DNA of 53,321 nucleotides from positions 1-53,321 of the forward strand of contig CAGP01000052.1 of NCBI GenBank assembly GCA_000263275.1. Direction: 5' to 3'. Both the position numbers and the translations under genes were made by a program. This DNA comes from Helicobacter bizzozeronii CCUG 35545 (lineage in GTDB: Bacteria > Campylobacterota > Campylobacteria > Campylobacterales > Helicobacteraceae). Under the pieces are notes generated by a model. The model had not been told where the DNA came from and made no database searches. It saw nothing but the letters and a program-made list of their open reading frames with translations. Position 1 is the first letter of the stretch. Each line of letters begins with the position of its first letter. Of the stretch, positions 23,999 through 34,015 are shown piece after piece.

Positions 23999-24601
23999 TT
24001 GTTAAGAACGCGGCAAAAACAGGTGCGCTGTTTTGAGCTAGGTGTCGCCAGTAATGAGCAGTATTTGACTTTTATCCACAAGAATGCCCCGCTTTTGCAA
24101 GATTACTTGCTCTTATTTAGAGCCCCTATAGATAGCGAAGTGCTGGGTATTTTGCAACATTACCAGCTGGCTTATAGTGTGAGTGCTAAAGAGCTCAAGG
24201 GCAGACCCAGCGATCAAGTCGTGGTCTATGAAGCACTGGATTTAGCCCCACCCCAAAAGCCCCCCGCCCCAACAAAGGCGCTAATCGATCGGGTGCAGAT
24301 TTTTGAGCGCAATATCCGGAGCGGGGAGGAAATTGATAGTGCTTTTAGTTTGGTGTTTTTGGGCAATATCAACCACGGGGCTAAGATTTATTCGGATCAA
24401 AATATTAGCATTTATGGGCGGTGTGAAGGGATCATCATTTGCATGGGTGTGTGTATGATTATCAGAAATGTCCATTCTTCTCACATCGCTTTTCAGGGCG
24501 TGGTGCTTGATCCAACCCAGCTAGCACGCATCAATGAAAACACCAAATTAAAATTGATTACCAAGAATGACGATATGATCACCATAAAGGATATACTATG
24601 A
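23999..24601 (+). CDS. minC: septum site-determining protein MinC
   Basis: MinC blocks FtsZ assembly away from midcell. The C-terminal beta-helix domain is clear: [40 protein letters not shown] and CEGIIICMG, ending [17 protein letters not shown] like H. pylori MinC. I chose the TTG at 23999 because AGGAG lies seven bases upstream and the resulting 200 residues match the family (195 in H. pylori). No ATG is available in frame nearby. It lies four bases after the M23 gene and overlaps lpxC (ATGA). The frame is intact. minD and minE are not in this window. Confidence 0.88.
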   Translation: MLRTRQKQVRCFELGVASNEQYLTFIHKNAPLLQDYLLLFRAPIDSEVLGILQHYQLAYSVSAKELKGRPSDQVVVYEALDLAPPQKPPAPTKALIDRVQIFERNIRSGEEIDSAFSLVFLGNINHGAKIYSDQNISIYGRCEGIIICMGVCMIIRNVHSSHIAFQGVVLDPTQLARINENTKLKLITKNDDMITIKDIL

Positions 24602-25503
24602 GACAAAGAACAATCGCAAGAAGTGTAGAGTTAATCGGAATTGGTTTGCATAAAGGCGTGCCGGTGAAAATGGTGCTAGAACCCTTAGGGGTTGGTGCTG
24701 GCATCGTGTTTGAACGCGCTGATTTGGGCGTGCAGATCCCCTTAAATAGCCAAAATGTGCTAGACACCAAAATGGCGACCACGCTAGGCTTAAAAGAACG
24801 CCCGCAGGCTAGGATTTCCACTGTGGAACATTTGCTTTCAGCTGTGAGTGCTTATGGGATTGACAACCTCAAAATCTCTGTGGATAATGAGGAGATTCCC
24901 ATTATGGACGGATCATCTATTGCGCATTGCATGTTGCTTGATGAGGCGGGCATTGCCGAGCTAGAAGCCCCCAAGTCATTTATGCGCATCACTAAGGAAG
25001 TCCAAGTCCAAGAAGGGCAAAAGTTTGCTAGACTTAGCCCCAGCTCGCGCCTCTCCTTTGATTTTACAATCTCTTTCCCCCACCCCGTCATTAAGGAACA
25101 GCATTACCACTTTGATTTTTCCCGCCACCAGTATAAGGAGCAAGTGGCTAAGGCTAGGACCTTTGGTTTTCTCCAAGAGGTCAATTATTTGCGTTCCATT
25201 GGGCTAGCCAAGGGGGGCAATCTCAATAACTGCATTGTTTTAGATGAACATGGCATTGTGAATAAAGAGGGCTTGCGTTATGAAGAAGAGTTTGTGCGCC
25301 ATAAAATCTTAGATGCGATGGGCGATCTGGTCTTTTTGGGCATGTCCTTGATTGGGGATTACCAATCCTACATGGGGAGTCATAAGCTCAATGCCATGCT
25401 TGTCCAAGAAGTCTTAGCCACAGAGGCTTTTGAAGTGATCCACCTAGCTCCCAAAAATCAAGAGAGCGAAAAATCTTTAGAAATGGTCTTGGCTTATCAC
25501 TAA
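24598..25503 (+). CDS. lpxC: UDP-3-O-acyl-N-acetylglucosamine deacetylase
   Basis: LpxC is the zinc enzyme for the committed step of lipid A synthesis. The 301-residue sequence has the zinc ligands His78 (STVEHLLSA), His235 and Asp239 ([13 protein letters not shown]), plus [11 protein letters not shown] and the [10 protein letters not shown] segment near the C-terminus. The start overlaps the minC stop. H. pylori has the same neighbour pair (HP1053-HP1052). The frame is intact and the length normal. Confidence 0.96.
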   Translation: MRQRTIARSVELIGIGLHKGVPVKMVLEPLGVGAGIVFERADLGVQIPLNSQNVLDTKMATTLGLKERPQARISTVEHLLSAVSAYGIDNLKISVDNEEIPIMDGSSIAHCMLLDEAGIAELEAPKSFMRITKEVQVQEGQKFARLSPSSRLSFDFTISFPHPVIKEQHYHFDFSRHQYKEQVAKARTFGFLQEVNYLRSIGLAKGGNLNNCIVLDEHGIVNKEGLRYEEEFVRHKILDAMGDLVFLGMSLIGDYQSYMGSHKLNAMLVQEVLATEAFEVIHLAPKNQESEKSLEMVLAYH

Positions 25504-25977
25504 TTGATACACGGGTGCTGTGTGTTGGTGTTGGCTTTGCAAAGTCCCATAAAAGTGGGTGTCTATGATCATCAAGGCTCTTTTTTACACGCTTTCCAAT
25601 CTCCCAAACAAGCTAGCTTTGCGTTGGCAGAAATCTTTGATGCCCTCTTGGCTTGGACCAAGGATCACCAACTTGTCTTGCAAGCGATCTATTATGCCAA
25701 GGGTCCGGGGAGTTTGATGGCGATGAAACTTGCCCATGTTTTTTTGCACACCTTTAGTTTAGTGCGATCTCTTGAGCTCTATTCGGCTTTGGGTTTTGCC
25801 TTCAACAACAACGCCCCCATTAAGGCATTTGGAAAAATGGGCTATGTGCTTGAGGGCGATCAAATCCGCTTAGTGCCCTGTGATTCACAACTGCCCCCTT
25901 TGAATTTGCCTAAGCATTTGGATCGCACCCTTTTTACGCAAGATAACCAACCCATTTATCTTTTACCGCCCGTTTAA
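25504..25977 (+). CDS. short TsaB-like protein (tRNA threonylcarbamoylation)
   Basis: This 157-residue protein resembles the N-terminal lobe of TsaB/YeaZ, the partner of TsaD in t6A synthesis: VLVLALQSPIKVGVYD, then YYAKGPGSLMAMKLAHVFL, which corresponds to the GPGSFTGLR segment of TsaB. It is shorter than E. coli TsaB (231), as I recall for the H. pylori HP1051 protein in the same position. The start is uncertain: a TTG at 25504 follows the lpxC stop directly, with no clear ribosome binding site, and a GTG a few codons later would also serve. The assignment rests on one motif and on position. Confidence 0.6.
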   Translation: MIHGCCVLVLALQSPIKVGVYDHQGSFLHAFQSPKQASFALAEIFDALLAWTKDHQLVLQAIYYAKGPGSLMAMKLAHVFLHTFSLVRSLELYSALGFAFNNNAPIKAFGKMGYVLEGDQIRLVPCDSQLPPLNLPKHLDRTLFTQDNQPIYLLPPV

Positions 25978-25987
25978 AGTGAGTGCT

Positions 25988-25993
25988 TATAAT
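25988..25993 (+). promoter_or_regulatory. -10 box (TATAAT) for the thrB-infB operon
   Basis: GCTTATAATTAGAC is a perfect -10 hexamer 36 bases before the TTG start of thrB at 26024. It lies in the only gap of this plus-strand run between lpxC and rimP, so it may drive thrB-ylxR-infB-rbfA-rimP. Confidence 0.65.
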
Positions 25994-26023
25994 TAGACAC
26001 AATGGTAAAATATAGGAAGCCGA

Positions 26024-26932
26024 TTGGTTGTTAGCGTACCTGCCACGAGCGCAAACTTAGGACCGGGTTTTGATTGCTTGGGGCTTAGTTTGAATCTGCG
26101 GAATCGTTTTAGTGTGATCCCTTCTGTCTATACCAGCATTAAAATACAAGGCGAGGGTGAGGGCTTTTCAAAGTTCTTGGTGGATAATATTTTTGTCAAA
26201 CTCTTTAAAGAGGCGTTGCAAGCACGGGGTATCCAAGAGAATTTTGAATTTTTATTCACCAATGCCATCCCCATTTCTAGGGGGCTGGGGAGCAGTTCGG
26301 CGATCATTGTCGGGGCTTTGAGCGCGATTGATTATTATTTAACCCACACACTGGATAAAGAAGAGATTTTGCATGCGAGTTTGGTGCATGAATCCCACCC
26401 AGACAACATCACGCCCGCTGTCTTTGGGGGGTTTAATGTGGCAGCCATTGAGAGTTTGCCCCATAAAGAAAGCAAGCAAAGACGCAAGCAAATTTACCAC
26501 CTCAAAACCCCCATACCAACAGATTTAAAGGCAGTGGTGGTGATCCCTTCACATTCCATTTCGACCAAGTTCTCACGCATGGCATTACCCAAACGCTATG
26601 GCAGTGCCGATGTGATCTACAATCTATCCCGTGTGGGCTTGATGAGCATGATTTTTATGCAAGAAAAATGGGAGCTTTTAAAGGCGATCTCTAAGGATCG
26701 CTTGCACCAAGATCGGCGTATGAAGCTCTACCCCGTGCTCTATGGCGTGCAAAAATTAGCCTTAGAAAATGGGGCGTTGATGAGCACTTTATCGGGGAGC
26801 GGGTCGTCTTTTTTCAACATGTGCTATGCAGAGGATGCCCCGCGTTTGCAAGCAAAATTGCAAAAAAAATATTATAATTTTAGGGTTTTGATCTTAGACT
26901 TTGATAACCAAGGAGTGCAGATTGAGGAGTAG
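26024..26932 (+). CDS. thrB: homoserine kinase
   Basis: ThrB is a GHMP kinase that phosphorylates homoserine for threonine synthesis. Visible are VSVPATSANLGPGFDCLGL at the N-terminus, the GHMP glycine loop PISRGLGSSSA, HPDNITPAVFGGFN and the third motif MSTLSGSGSSFFNMC. The TTG start at 26024 follows AGGAAG and gives the same N-terminus as H. pylori ThrB (MVVSVPATSANLG). The length is 302 residues. It contains an in-frame A8 run at 26862-26869 that is not disrupted, a useful control for the homopolymer breaks elsewhere. The tail overlaps ylxR. Confidence 0.93.
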   Translation: MVVSVPATSANLGPGFDCLGLSLNLRNRFSVIPSVYTSIKIQGEGEGFSKFLVDNIFVKLFKEALQARGIQENFEFLFTNAIPISRGLGSSSAIIVGALSAIDYYLTHTLDKEEILHASLVHESHPDNITPAVFGGFNVAAIESLPHKESKQRRKQIYHLKTPIPTDLKAVVVIPSHSISTKFSRMALPKRYGSADVIYNLSRVGLMSMIFMQEKWELLKAISKDRLHQDRRMKLYPVLYGVQKLALENGALMSTLSGSGSSFFNMCYAEDAPRLQAKLQKKYYNFRVLILDFDNQGVQIEE

Positions 26933-27180
26933 TGCCCTTTTTTCTAAAAAAGCCGTGCGCATGTGTGTGTGTTGTCGGGAGCGTTTCTTGCAGGAAAAAT
27001 TATTGCGTTTTAGTGTTTTAGATAATGTGATTATCACCTTTCAGGGGAGCGGGCGGAGTTTTTATTTATGCCATGCATGCTTAAAAAAGCAAGCATGCCA
27101 CCAAACAGGTGCTTAAAACCAAGAACACCCCCAAGAACAAACACTACATTGAGGCATGGTTAGAGGAGATTCAGGCATGA
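26922..27180 (+). CDS. ylxR: YlxR-like (DUF448) RNA-binding protein, one frameshift
   Basis: YlxR-type proteins are small basic proteins found between nusA and infB in many bacteria. The motif RMCVCCRERFLQEKLLRF and GSGRSFYLCHACLK fit. The TTG start at 26922 has AAGGAG six bases upstream and overlaps the thrB stop. The written frame ends at 27116. Removing one A from A6 at 27083-27088 extends it through TKNTPKNKHYIEAWLEE to a TGA at 27178-27180 that overlaps the infB ATG in an ATGA junction. That neat junction supports the repair. Repaired length is 85 residues. It corresponds to HP1049 in position. Function is not established. Confidence 0.75.
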
Positions 27181-29882
27181 GTGAAGTTACATTAAAAGAG
27201 TTTAGCCTAGAACTAGGTTGGCGGGACACCAAAAAGGTAGTCGAGGCGGCTAAAGAACTAGGGCTCAATCTCAAGGCAAATTCTAAACTAGATGAGGATA
27301 CAGCCGGCGTGCTCTATAATTTTATCATCAATAAAGTCAAGCCCGCCACAAAACCTCCCAAGAGCAAAGAGAGCAAGATCAAGGAGACTCCTAAAAAAGA
27401 CACACCCCCAGCCAAGAGCCAAGAGCCCCAAGCAGAGCCCCAAAAATCCACCCCTACAGATTGCCCAGCCCCTAGCACGCCCACTAAACCCGTTGTTAAA
27501 AAACGCAGCATTGAGATTGTCAGCACGGGAGAAAAAGAAACCCCCAAGCCCAAAAAGCCAGAGACTCCCAAAGCCCCACCCAAGAGCGCACAAGCCCCAT
27601 CAAAGCCCACACCCAAGAGCGCACCACAGCCCACACCCCCCCCTGCTCTTGTTGTAGCAACACCTCCCCTAGAGCAACCCAAAACCCAACCAGCCAGCAC
27701 ACTCAGCACACGCACACGGGGGATTCGCATTGTCCGGCGCACCGATCAAGAGGAGGCGGCTTTAGCAAGAGCAGCCCTAGAGGCAACTAAAAAATGCGAA
27801 CGCCCTAGAAAACAAAGAGGAAAAAAGACCCAAAAAAGCCCCTAAACAAAAAAACACCCCCAAACCCAGCCCCAAAAACCGCACCCACAAACTCGATTTT
27901 TCCCATAGTCGGGATTTTAATGACATCTATGAGGATGAACAAGATGAGGTGATGCTCTTTGACTTCCACAGCCAAGACTTAGAGGAAAGCCCGCCTGAGG
28001 AAGTCATGCCCAAAATGATCACCGATCGGGTCAAAATCCAAAAGAAAACACCTTGGATGAGCGAGGGGGGCATTCGGCGCTCCAGCCGTAAAAAACGCGT
28101 GTATCGTAATGAGAACACCCAAAAAAGCGTGCAGAGTGTCATTAGTGTCTCTGAAGAAGTGCGGGTTTATGAGTTTGCGCAGAGTGCTAATCTCAATCTA
28201 GCCGATGTGATCAAAACCCTTTTTAATTTGGGCTTAATGGTTACCAAAAATGACTTTTTTGGATCGCGATGCCATTGAGATTTTGGCGGCTGAATTTGGT
28301 TTAGAAGTCTCTATTGAGAGTGCGCAGGTGTTTGTGGAGGAGGCTGATGAGGAGGAAGATCTAGTTTTGAGCGAACGCCCCCCAGTGGTAACGATTATGG
28401 GGCATGTCGATCATGGTAAAACTTCCTTGTTAGATAAAATCCGCAACCAACGCGTGGCAGGCAGCGAGGCAGGGGGGATCACCCAGCACATCGGGGCGTA
28501 TATGGTGCAAAAAAAATGGCAAGTGGATTTCCTTTATTGACACCCCCGGGCATGAGGCGTTCAAGCAAATGCGCGAACGCGGGGCTAAGGTTACTGATAT
28601 TGCGATTATTGTGATCGCCGCTGATGATGGGGTCAAGCCCCAAACGATCGAGGCACTCAAGCAAGCCAAAGATGCGGGCGTGCAAATCATCATTGCAATG
28701 AATAAGATTGATAAGGAAAATGCCAATGTGGATAAGCTCAAGGCTGAATGTGCGGAATTGGGCTTTAACCCTAGAGATTGGGGCGGGGAATATGAGTTTA
28801 TCCCTATTTCAGCCAAGAGTGGTCAAGGCATTGACACGCTTTTAGAAACGATTTTGATCCAAGCTGAGATTATGGAATTGCGCGCCAGTGTAGAGGGGAG
28901 TGCTCGTGCGGTGGTCTTGGAGGGGAGTGTGGAAAAAGGGCGCGGGGCGGTGGCAACGATCATCGTGCAAAATGGCACCATTAAAGTAGGCGATGCGGTG
29001 GTAGCAGATGTCGCCTTTGGGAAAGTGCGCACCATGAGTGATGATCAAGGTAAGGGTATCCAAAGCTTAGGGCCCTCTCAAGTGGCTTTGATCACCGGGC
29101 TTAGTGAGGTGCCTATGGCAGGCTCAAGTTTAATGGTGGTGGAAAATGAGAACACCGCTAGGAGTTTGGCGCATAAAAAGGCGACCTATTTACGCCAAAA
29201 AGCCTTAAGCAAGAGCACAAAGGTGCATATTGATGAACTCTCTTCGATGGTGGCTAATAAAGAGCTTAAAAATATCCCGTTGGTGCTCAAAGCCGACACA
29301 CAGGGCAGTTTGGAGGCGATCAAGCATAGCTTACTGGGCTTGAATAATGATGAGGTGGGCGTGCAGATTTTGGGCGCAGGGGTGGGGGCGATTAGCGAGA
29401 ATGATCTAAGCTTGGTGGCTAATAACCCCCATGCGTTGGTGCTAGGCTTTAATATCCGCCCAACGGGCAATGTGCGCAGCAAGGCTAAGGAATTGCGCGT
29501 GGAGATCAAGACTTATAGCGTGATTTATGCGCTTTTAGATGACATGAAAGCCTTGATGGGCGGGTTGATGAGCCCCATTGTTGAGGAAGAAGACACGGGT
29601 CAAGCCCAAGTGCGTGAAACCTTTGTGATCCCCAAGGTGGGCACGATTGCAGGATGCATGGTGGTCGATGGGGTGATCAACAAGGGAATCAAGGTGCGTT
29701 TGATTCGCGATGGAGTCGTGGTGCATGTAGGTAAAATCGTGTCCTTGAAACGCTTTAAAGACGATGCCCAAGAGGTTTCTAAGGGTTATGAGTGTGGGAT
29801 CATGCTCGATCATTATAATGATGTGCGTGTGGGCGATGTGTTTGAGAGTTTTAAAGAAATCCAAAAAAGTCGGGTGTTATGA
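27177..29882 (+). CDS. infB: translation initiation factor IF-2, three frameshifts
   Basis: IF-2 is the GTPase that places initiator tRNA on the ribosome. The N-terminal domain ([20 protein letters not shown]) is followed by about 150 residues rich in Lys, Pro and Ala. GTPase motifs are [12 protein letters not shown] (G1), [10 protein letters not shown] (G3) and AMNKIDKEN (G4); domains II and IV follow to 29882. The frame breaks in A6 at 27789-27794, T6 at 28255-28260 and A8 at 28509-28516. Repair gives [24 protein letters not shown] and [15 protein letters not shown], 900 residues in total. The gene starts in the ylxR stop and overlaps rbfA. It is essential, so the breaks need an explanation. 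Confidence 0.94.
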
Positions 29883-30217
29883 TGGACAATATCCATGCGA
29901 TGCGTTTAGATGCGGTGTTGTTGGAGTATTTGCAAGAGTGTTTGGGAACACTGGGCGATGATCGCTTAAATGGGCTGGCATTTAGCCGTGTGCATTGCTC
30001 TAAGGGCAAGCACCATGCCCATGTCTATATCGATGCGCAATCTATTGAGCCCAACACGCAACAAGAGGTGCTAAGGGCTCTTAAAAAAGCCACGCCCATG
30101 CTGAGAACCTATGTTTTGCAAGTGAGCGGGTGGTTTAAATGCCCGCAATTGAGTTTCCACATCGATACCGCCTTAGAGCAAGAACAACGGCTCCAAAAAA
30201 TCTTAGAGAGTCTGTGA
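29879..30217 (+). CDS. rbfA: 30S ribosome-binding factor RbfA
   Basis: RbfA helps mature the 16S rRNA 5' end and the 30S subunit in the cold. The 112-residue protein has LNGLAFSRVHCSKGKHHAHV, a short beta-strand region and VSGWFKCPQLSFHIDTAL, as in H. pylori RbfA. The ATG at 29879 overlaps the infB stop; another ATG at 29882 is possible. The gene ends in the rimP start. The set infB-rbfA-rimP is a classical ribosome assembly unit. Confidence 0.88.
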   Translation: MMDNIHAMRLDAVLLEYLQECLGTLGDDRLNGLAFSRVHCSKGKHHAHVYIDAQSIEPNTQQEVLRALKKATPMLRTYVLQVSGWFKCPQLSFHIDTALEQEQRLQKILESL

Positions 30218-30675
30218 TGGATTTGCAAAAATTAGAAGAACTCCTAGAAAGCACGCTTAAAAGCATGGGTTGTGCGCTCTATGATGTGGCTTTGCTCAAG
30301 GAAAACCAACAAGACATCTTGCGTATCAGCATTAAAGCCCTGCAAGGTCCTACTAGCCTAGAGGTCTGCGAACAAGCCAGTTTGCTTATCTCCCCGCTTT
30401 TAGATGTGCATGATTTTATGCCCAGCTCCTATACCCTAGAGGTTAGCTCAATGGGCTTGGAGCGCACACTCACCAAACCTAGGCACTTTGCCCTCTCTGT
30501 GGGGGACTTGGTTGAAGTGAGGACGCTAGAAAAAGAGAGCTTTAAAGGCTTGATCGCCGGTTTAGAGGGTGAAAATGTGATCTTAAACATAGAAGGGACA
30601 CTCAAAACCTTTCCCCTAAGCCAGCTTAAAAAAGTCAAGAGCGTATTTGAATTTGGGAGCACACACTCAAAATAG
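30217..30675 (+). CDS. rimP: ribosome maturation factor RimP
   Basis: RimP is needed for 30S maturation. The start ATG at 30217 shares a base with the rbfA stop (TGATG), giving 152 residues. The N-terminal domain has MGCALYDVALLKENQQDILRI and CEQASLLISPLLDV; the signature YTLEVSSMGLERTLTKPRHF marks the family. The C-terminal SH3-like domain has GDLVEVRTLEKESFKGLIAG. The frame is intact. It is the last gene of the operon; a gap of about 209 bases follows. Confidence 0.9.
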   Translation: MDLQKLEELLESTLKSMGCALYDVALLKENQQDILRISIKALQGPTSLEVCEQASLLISPLLDVHDFMPSSYTLEVSSMGLERTLTKPRHFALSVGDLVEVRTLEKESFKGLIAGLEGENVILNIEGTLKTFPLSQLKKVKSVFEFGSTHSK

Positions 30676-30884
30676 CCCCATAAGTTGCTGTGTTTTTGCA
30701 ATGGAGTGGGTTTCAAGGGGCGGTTTTAAACAAAAATTAAAGAAATCTTAGTCTATCGCTTTAGGAGCAATTTTAATCTGAGGATTGAGCCTGTGTGATA
30801 CTCCCTTTATTCTCCCCCAATCATCTGAATGGTTTTACCCGCTCCAACAACCCCAAGGAACAACACAGAATTAGGGGGGCTTTA
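30676..30884. other. intergenic stretch between rimP and the chemoreceptor remnant
   Basis: I see no gene, RNA gene or convincing terminator here. The phrase TGTGATACT near 30794-30802 could be a weak -10 element for the downstream remnant. GGGGGG at 30874-30879 precedes the remnant's ATG. Confidence 0.4.
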
Positions 30885-32420
30885 ATGCCACAAAATAACA
30901 AAATCGCTTCTATCAAGGAAGCAACAGAAAACTCCATTTCTTTTTCATTGGGCAAACAAATTATTGCGTTGTGGTTGCTCACCATTTTGGCGATGACAAC
31001 CACCCTCTTGCTCTTTGTGCATAATTAAGGAATCTGTCCAGCATGTGGATAAATTGGTCAGCACAGATTTGAATGCCATGTTGGGCGAAAAGCTCAAGCT
31101 GTCTGTGGATGTGATGAGTTTGTCCTCTCCAATGCGATCAAAAACGCCCCCACCCTTGAAGCCAAAAAAGCAGATGATTGAGCACTTGCTCAAAGGGTTT
31201 CGCTTTGAAAAAGATCACTCAAGTTATTTTTTCGTCTATGATCTTTATACCGCTGTCTCTACGGGCAACCCCAAATTCCATGTGGGCGCAAACGTGGAAA
31301 ACTTCCATGGTAAAAACGGGTGTATTATGTTAAAGACCTCTACAAGGCAGCTATGGCGGGGGCAGATTTGTTTATTACATCGTGCCCAAGCCTCTCCCAG
31401 ATGGGAGCACACGCCCTGTGCAAAAGATTTCTTATGCACAAAAAATTGATGGGGTGCCTAATTTGTGGATTGCAACAGGGGTGTATATGGACAATGTGCA
31501 ACAACGCACCCACATGATCACCTCTGATGTTAAACACGATTTGAGTCAAAAATTTAATCTCTATGTCGTGATCATTGCGATCTTTTTGCTAGTGGTGGTC
31601 GTGCCCTTGTATTACCTTTTTTATCATAAGATCACGGGGAATATCCACGCGCTCAACAAGGGGCTTAAAGACTTCTTTGCCTTTGTGAATCACAAAAATC
31701 AAGAAGCCCCCCAAGCAATTGTTTTGCGCTCCAAAGACGAGCTAGGCGAGATGGCGCGCGCGCTCAACCACAATATCCAAGAGGCACTAGAGCACTTCCA
31801 AGCCGATCAAGCCCTCTCTAAAGAGGCGTTGGTGGTCCTCAATGGAGCACGCACGGGGGATTTCACCCAGAATATCCAAGCCCAAGCGATCAACCCCGCA
31901 CTCCAGCACTTAGGGGTTAATCTCAACGATTTTTCCCATTTTCTAAATTCCATTTTCCGCAACATTTCCAGCACCATTGAAACCTATTCGCACAATGACT
32001 TTAGAGCCCATATGGACACCTCCCAGTTGTAAGGAGGCTTTTTACAGCTGGCCAATAATATCAACACTAGATAGCTAGCATATTGGATAAAATCACCGAG
32101 TCGATGCAGAACATGGGTGTCATGATTTGGGGGCTGATCGAGCAGTCTAAGGGCATTTCTAAATATTGTCGTGTGCACCCAAAAGTCCTTGAACAAAATT
32201 GAGGTGAATATCTCCATGTTTGTCCAGTCCATCAACCAAACCGCTATGATGATTGAGGAGCAGACCCAAAACACCGCCCAAATCAACATGGCAATGGAAT
32301 CTTTAGAAAGAACGATGGCGCACAACACCCAAATTGCCCAAACCTCCTCCACCATTAGCCAAAATGTCCAACGCACCGCCCAAGACATCTTGGATGAGGC
32401 TAATAGCAAGAAGTTTTTAG
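30885..32420 (+). pseudogene. degraded methyl-accepting chemotaxis protein lacking its signalling tip
   Basis: The remnant begins at ATG 30885 with TM1 (IIALWLLTILAMTTTLLLFV), a periplasmic sensor with VPNLWIATGVYMDNVQQRTH typical of Cache domains, TM2 (LYVVIIAIFLLVVVVPLYYL) and HAMP. Single-base breaks occur near 31025, in GGG near 31318-31320 (one G too few) and in G5 near 31356-31360 (one G too few). In-frame stops follow near 32030 and in ACTAGATAGCTAG. Then the text jumps from IEQSKGISK to TQKSLNKIEVN, so the highly conserved hairpin tip that contacts CheA and CheW is gone. The C-terminal TAQDILDEANSKKF is present. Even after repair it could not signal normally. Confidence 0.85.
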
Positions 32421-32568
32421 GGGCATCACTAGCACTTAGGGTCTTGATGGGGGGTTCTCATATCTGGGTGCAAACCGCTCTAGGGTCCAAAATGGGCTTG
32501 GGGGGTGAAGTGCCCTCCCATGTGGTTAAAATGCGGCACGCTGGTGTTTTAATTTGGTGTATTTGTTG

Positions 32569-32574
32569 TATAAT
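32569..32574 (+). promoter_or_regulatory. -10 box (TATAAT) for the Hof-like gene
   Basis: TTGTATAATGAGTC is a perfect -10 hexamer 46 bases before the TTG start at 32620. AAGGA in the leader lies six bases from that start. Confidence 0.65.
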
Positions 32575-32619
32575 GAGTCTCTCTCCTTGTCTAATTTTAT
32601 CTGTTTGTAAGGATTGTGC

Positions 32620-33985
32620 TTGAAACTCTCTTTTCAAAGCGTGGTTTTCCAAATTTTGTGGGTGGGCTTGGGTTATTTGCATGCTTTTGATTACCAGCTA
32701 GGGGGCAAGGCGGGTTCCTTTTCACGCATTGGCTTTAACAATACGCCCATTAATTCCCAAAAGGGGCTTTACCCGACTGGAAGTTATGTTACCGCTGTGG
32801 GGGCTTTGCAAATTGATGCTAATTTGTTGCCCAAATGGGTGAGCGATCAAAAGCTCAGGGCGGGCATTGGGGGCGAGCTGGGCGGGTTGGCTTACGATTC
32901 GACCAAAACTTTAAGGGATACTAGCGGGATCGATCAGGGCTACCAGCCTGCTAACTGGTATTATATGGGGCGTTGGGAGGGCTATTTGATGGATGCGCCT
33001 TGGACCAAAACGCCCTATGCGCGCTACCAAGACTCTGTGCATGCCAAAAATTACATTCTGTATAATCTCTATTTGGATTATAGCTACAAGGATATTTTTG
33101 GGATCAAGCTAGGGCGTTATAAGAGCAATGCATTATTTTTGCGGGGTTATAATCAAGGCTTTGAGGTGTTTTTCAAGTGGTCTCATTTTAAGTTTGAGTG
33201 GTTTAGCACCTATGGGCGGGGGTTAGCCAATATCCAATTTATCCGCAATTTTTACGCGCCCGTGAGCTACCAGTATCCAGACGGCAGACGCTTCAATTAT
33301 GGCATGCATGCCTTTAGTGTAACTTGGAAATCCAAACATTTTTTTGCTCATGCCCTTTATTTGGTTTTACCCCAAAAACTTCAATGCGCCCGGATTCCAA
33401 GCCAATGCAGACCTTGCCTTTTCTAATTGGAGTGTTTCAACCCAAGTCTATGCGTGGTTCCCCATTTATAGTACCACTCTGGCTAAGACCTATTATCGGG
33501 GGGATTTGATTGGCAGGGACACCGCAAGCTTATTGGTGCGCCAACGCTTTGATATTAAAAATTACCATGTGGGTTGGTTGGTGTATAAGAATTTTGGCAA
33601 TGCCAATGCCCAACTGGGCTGGAATGGCTCACCCGTGCCCTTTGACACCACCGATGACACCCCCTATGAAGATGCTTACACTAACCTTTATAATGCCAAT
33701 TCAATCACCATTGCGGGCATTGTTGGGGGGAAGATCAAACAATTTTCATGGCAACTTTTAGGCAAGCTGACCTATTCGCCTAGAGCCGATTCGCAAAGTT
33801 TGGGTTTGACCCTAGAATACCACCTAACCAAGCGCATTAATTTCATGGTGCGCCTCAATGGCTACCAAGTGGTGATGCATAGGGGCTATAAGGTGGGGTA
33901 TTTCCACGCTGGCTATAACCCCAAATTTGCGCCCACCATTCAAGATCGCAGTTACTTGATGACTTCCATGAGTTATGATTTATAG
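32620..33985 (+). CDS. Hof-like outer membrane protein, one frameshift
   Basis: A TTG start at 32620 follows AAGGA and gives a signal peptide (KLSFQSVVFQILWVGLGYLHA) cut before FDYQLGGKAGSFSRIGF. The body is rich in Tyr, Gly and aromatic strands: NYILYNLYLDYSYKDIFG, IKLGRYKSNALFLRGYNQGF, FEWFSTYGRGLANIQF and terminal YLMTSMSYDL. This agrees with the Hof family of H. pylori outer membrane proteins (about 450-480 residues) by length and pattern. T7 at 33339-33345 breaks the frame; removing one T joins KHFLLMPFIWFYPKNF and gives 454 residues. It might be a porin; substrate unknown. I cannot assign one Hof letter. Confidence 0.75.
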
Positions 33986-33986
33986 C

Positions 33987-33992
33987 TATAAT
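33987..33992 (+). promoter_or_regulatory. -10 box (TATAAT) for kdsB-virB11
   Basis: AGCTATAATAGTG immediately follows the Hof-like stop codon and lies 24 bases before the kdsB ATG, with AAGAAGGA in between. Confidence 0.6.
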
Positions 33993-34015
33993 AGTGTATT
34001 TAAAGAAGGACATTT

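Noticed and set aside
27288-27742. Long glycine-rich open frames antisense to infB
   Set aside because: They mirror the Lys/Pro/Ala-rich linker of IF-2, have no ribosome binding site and resemble no family.
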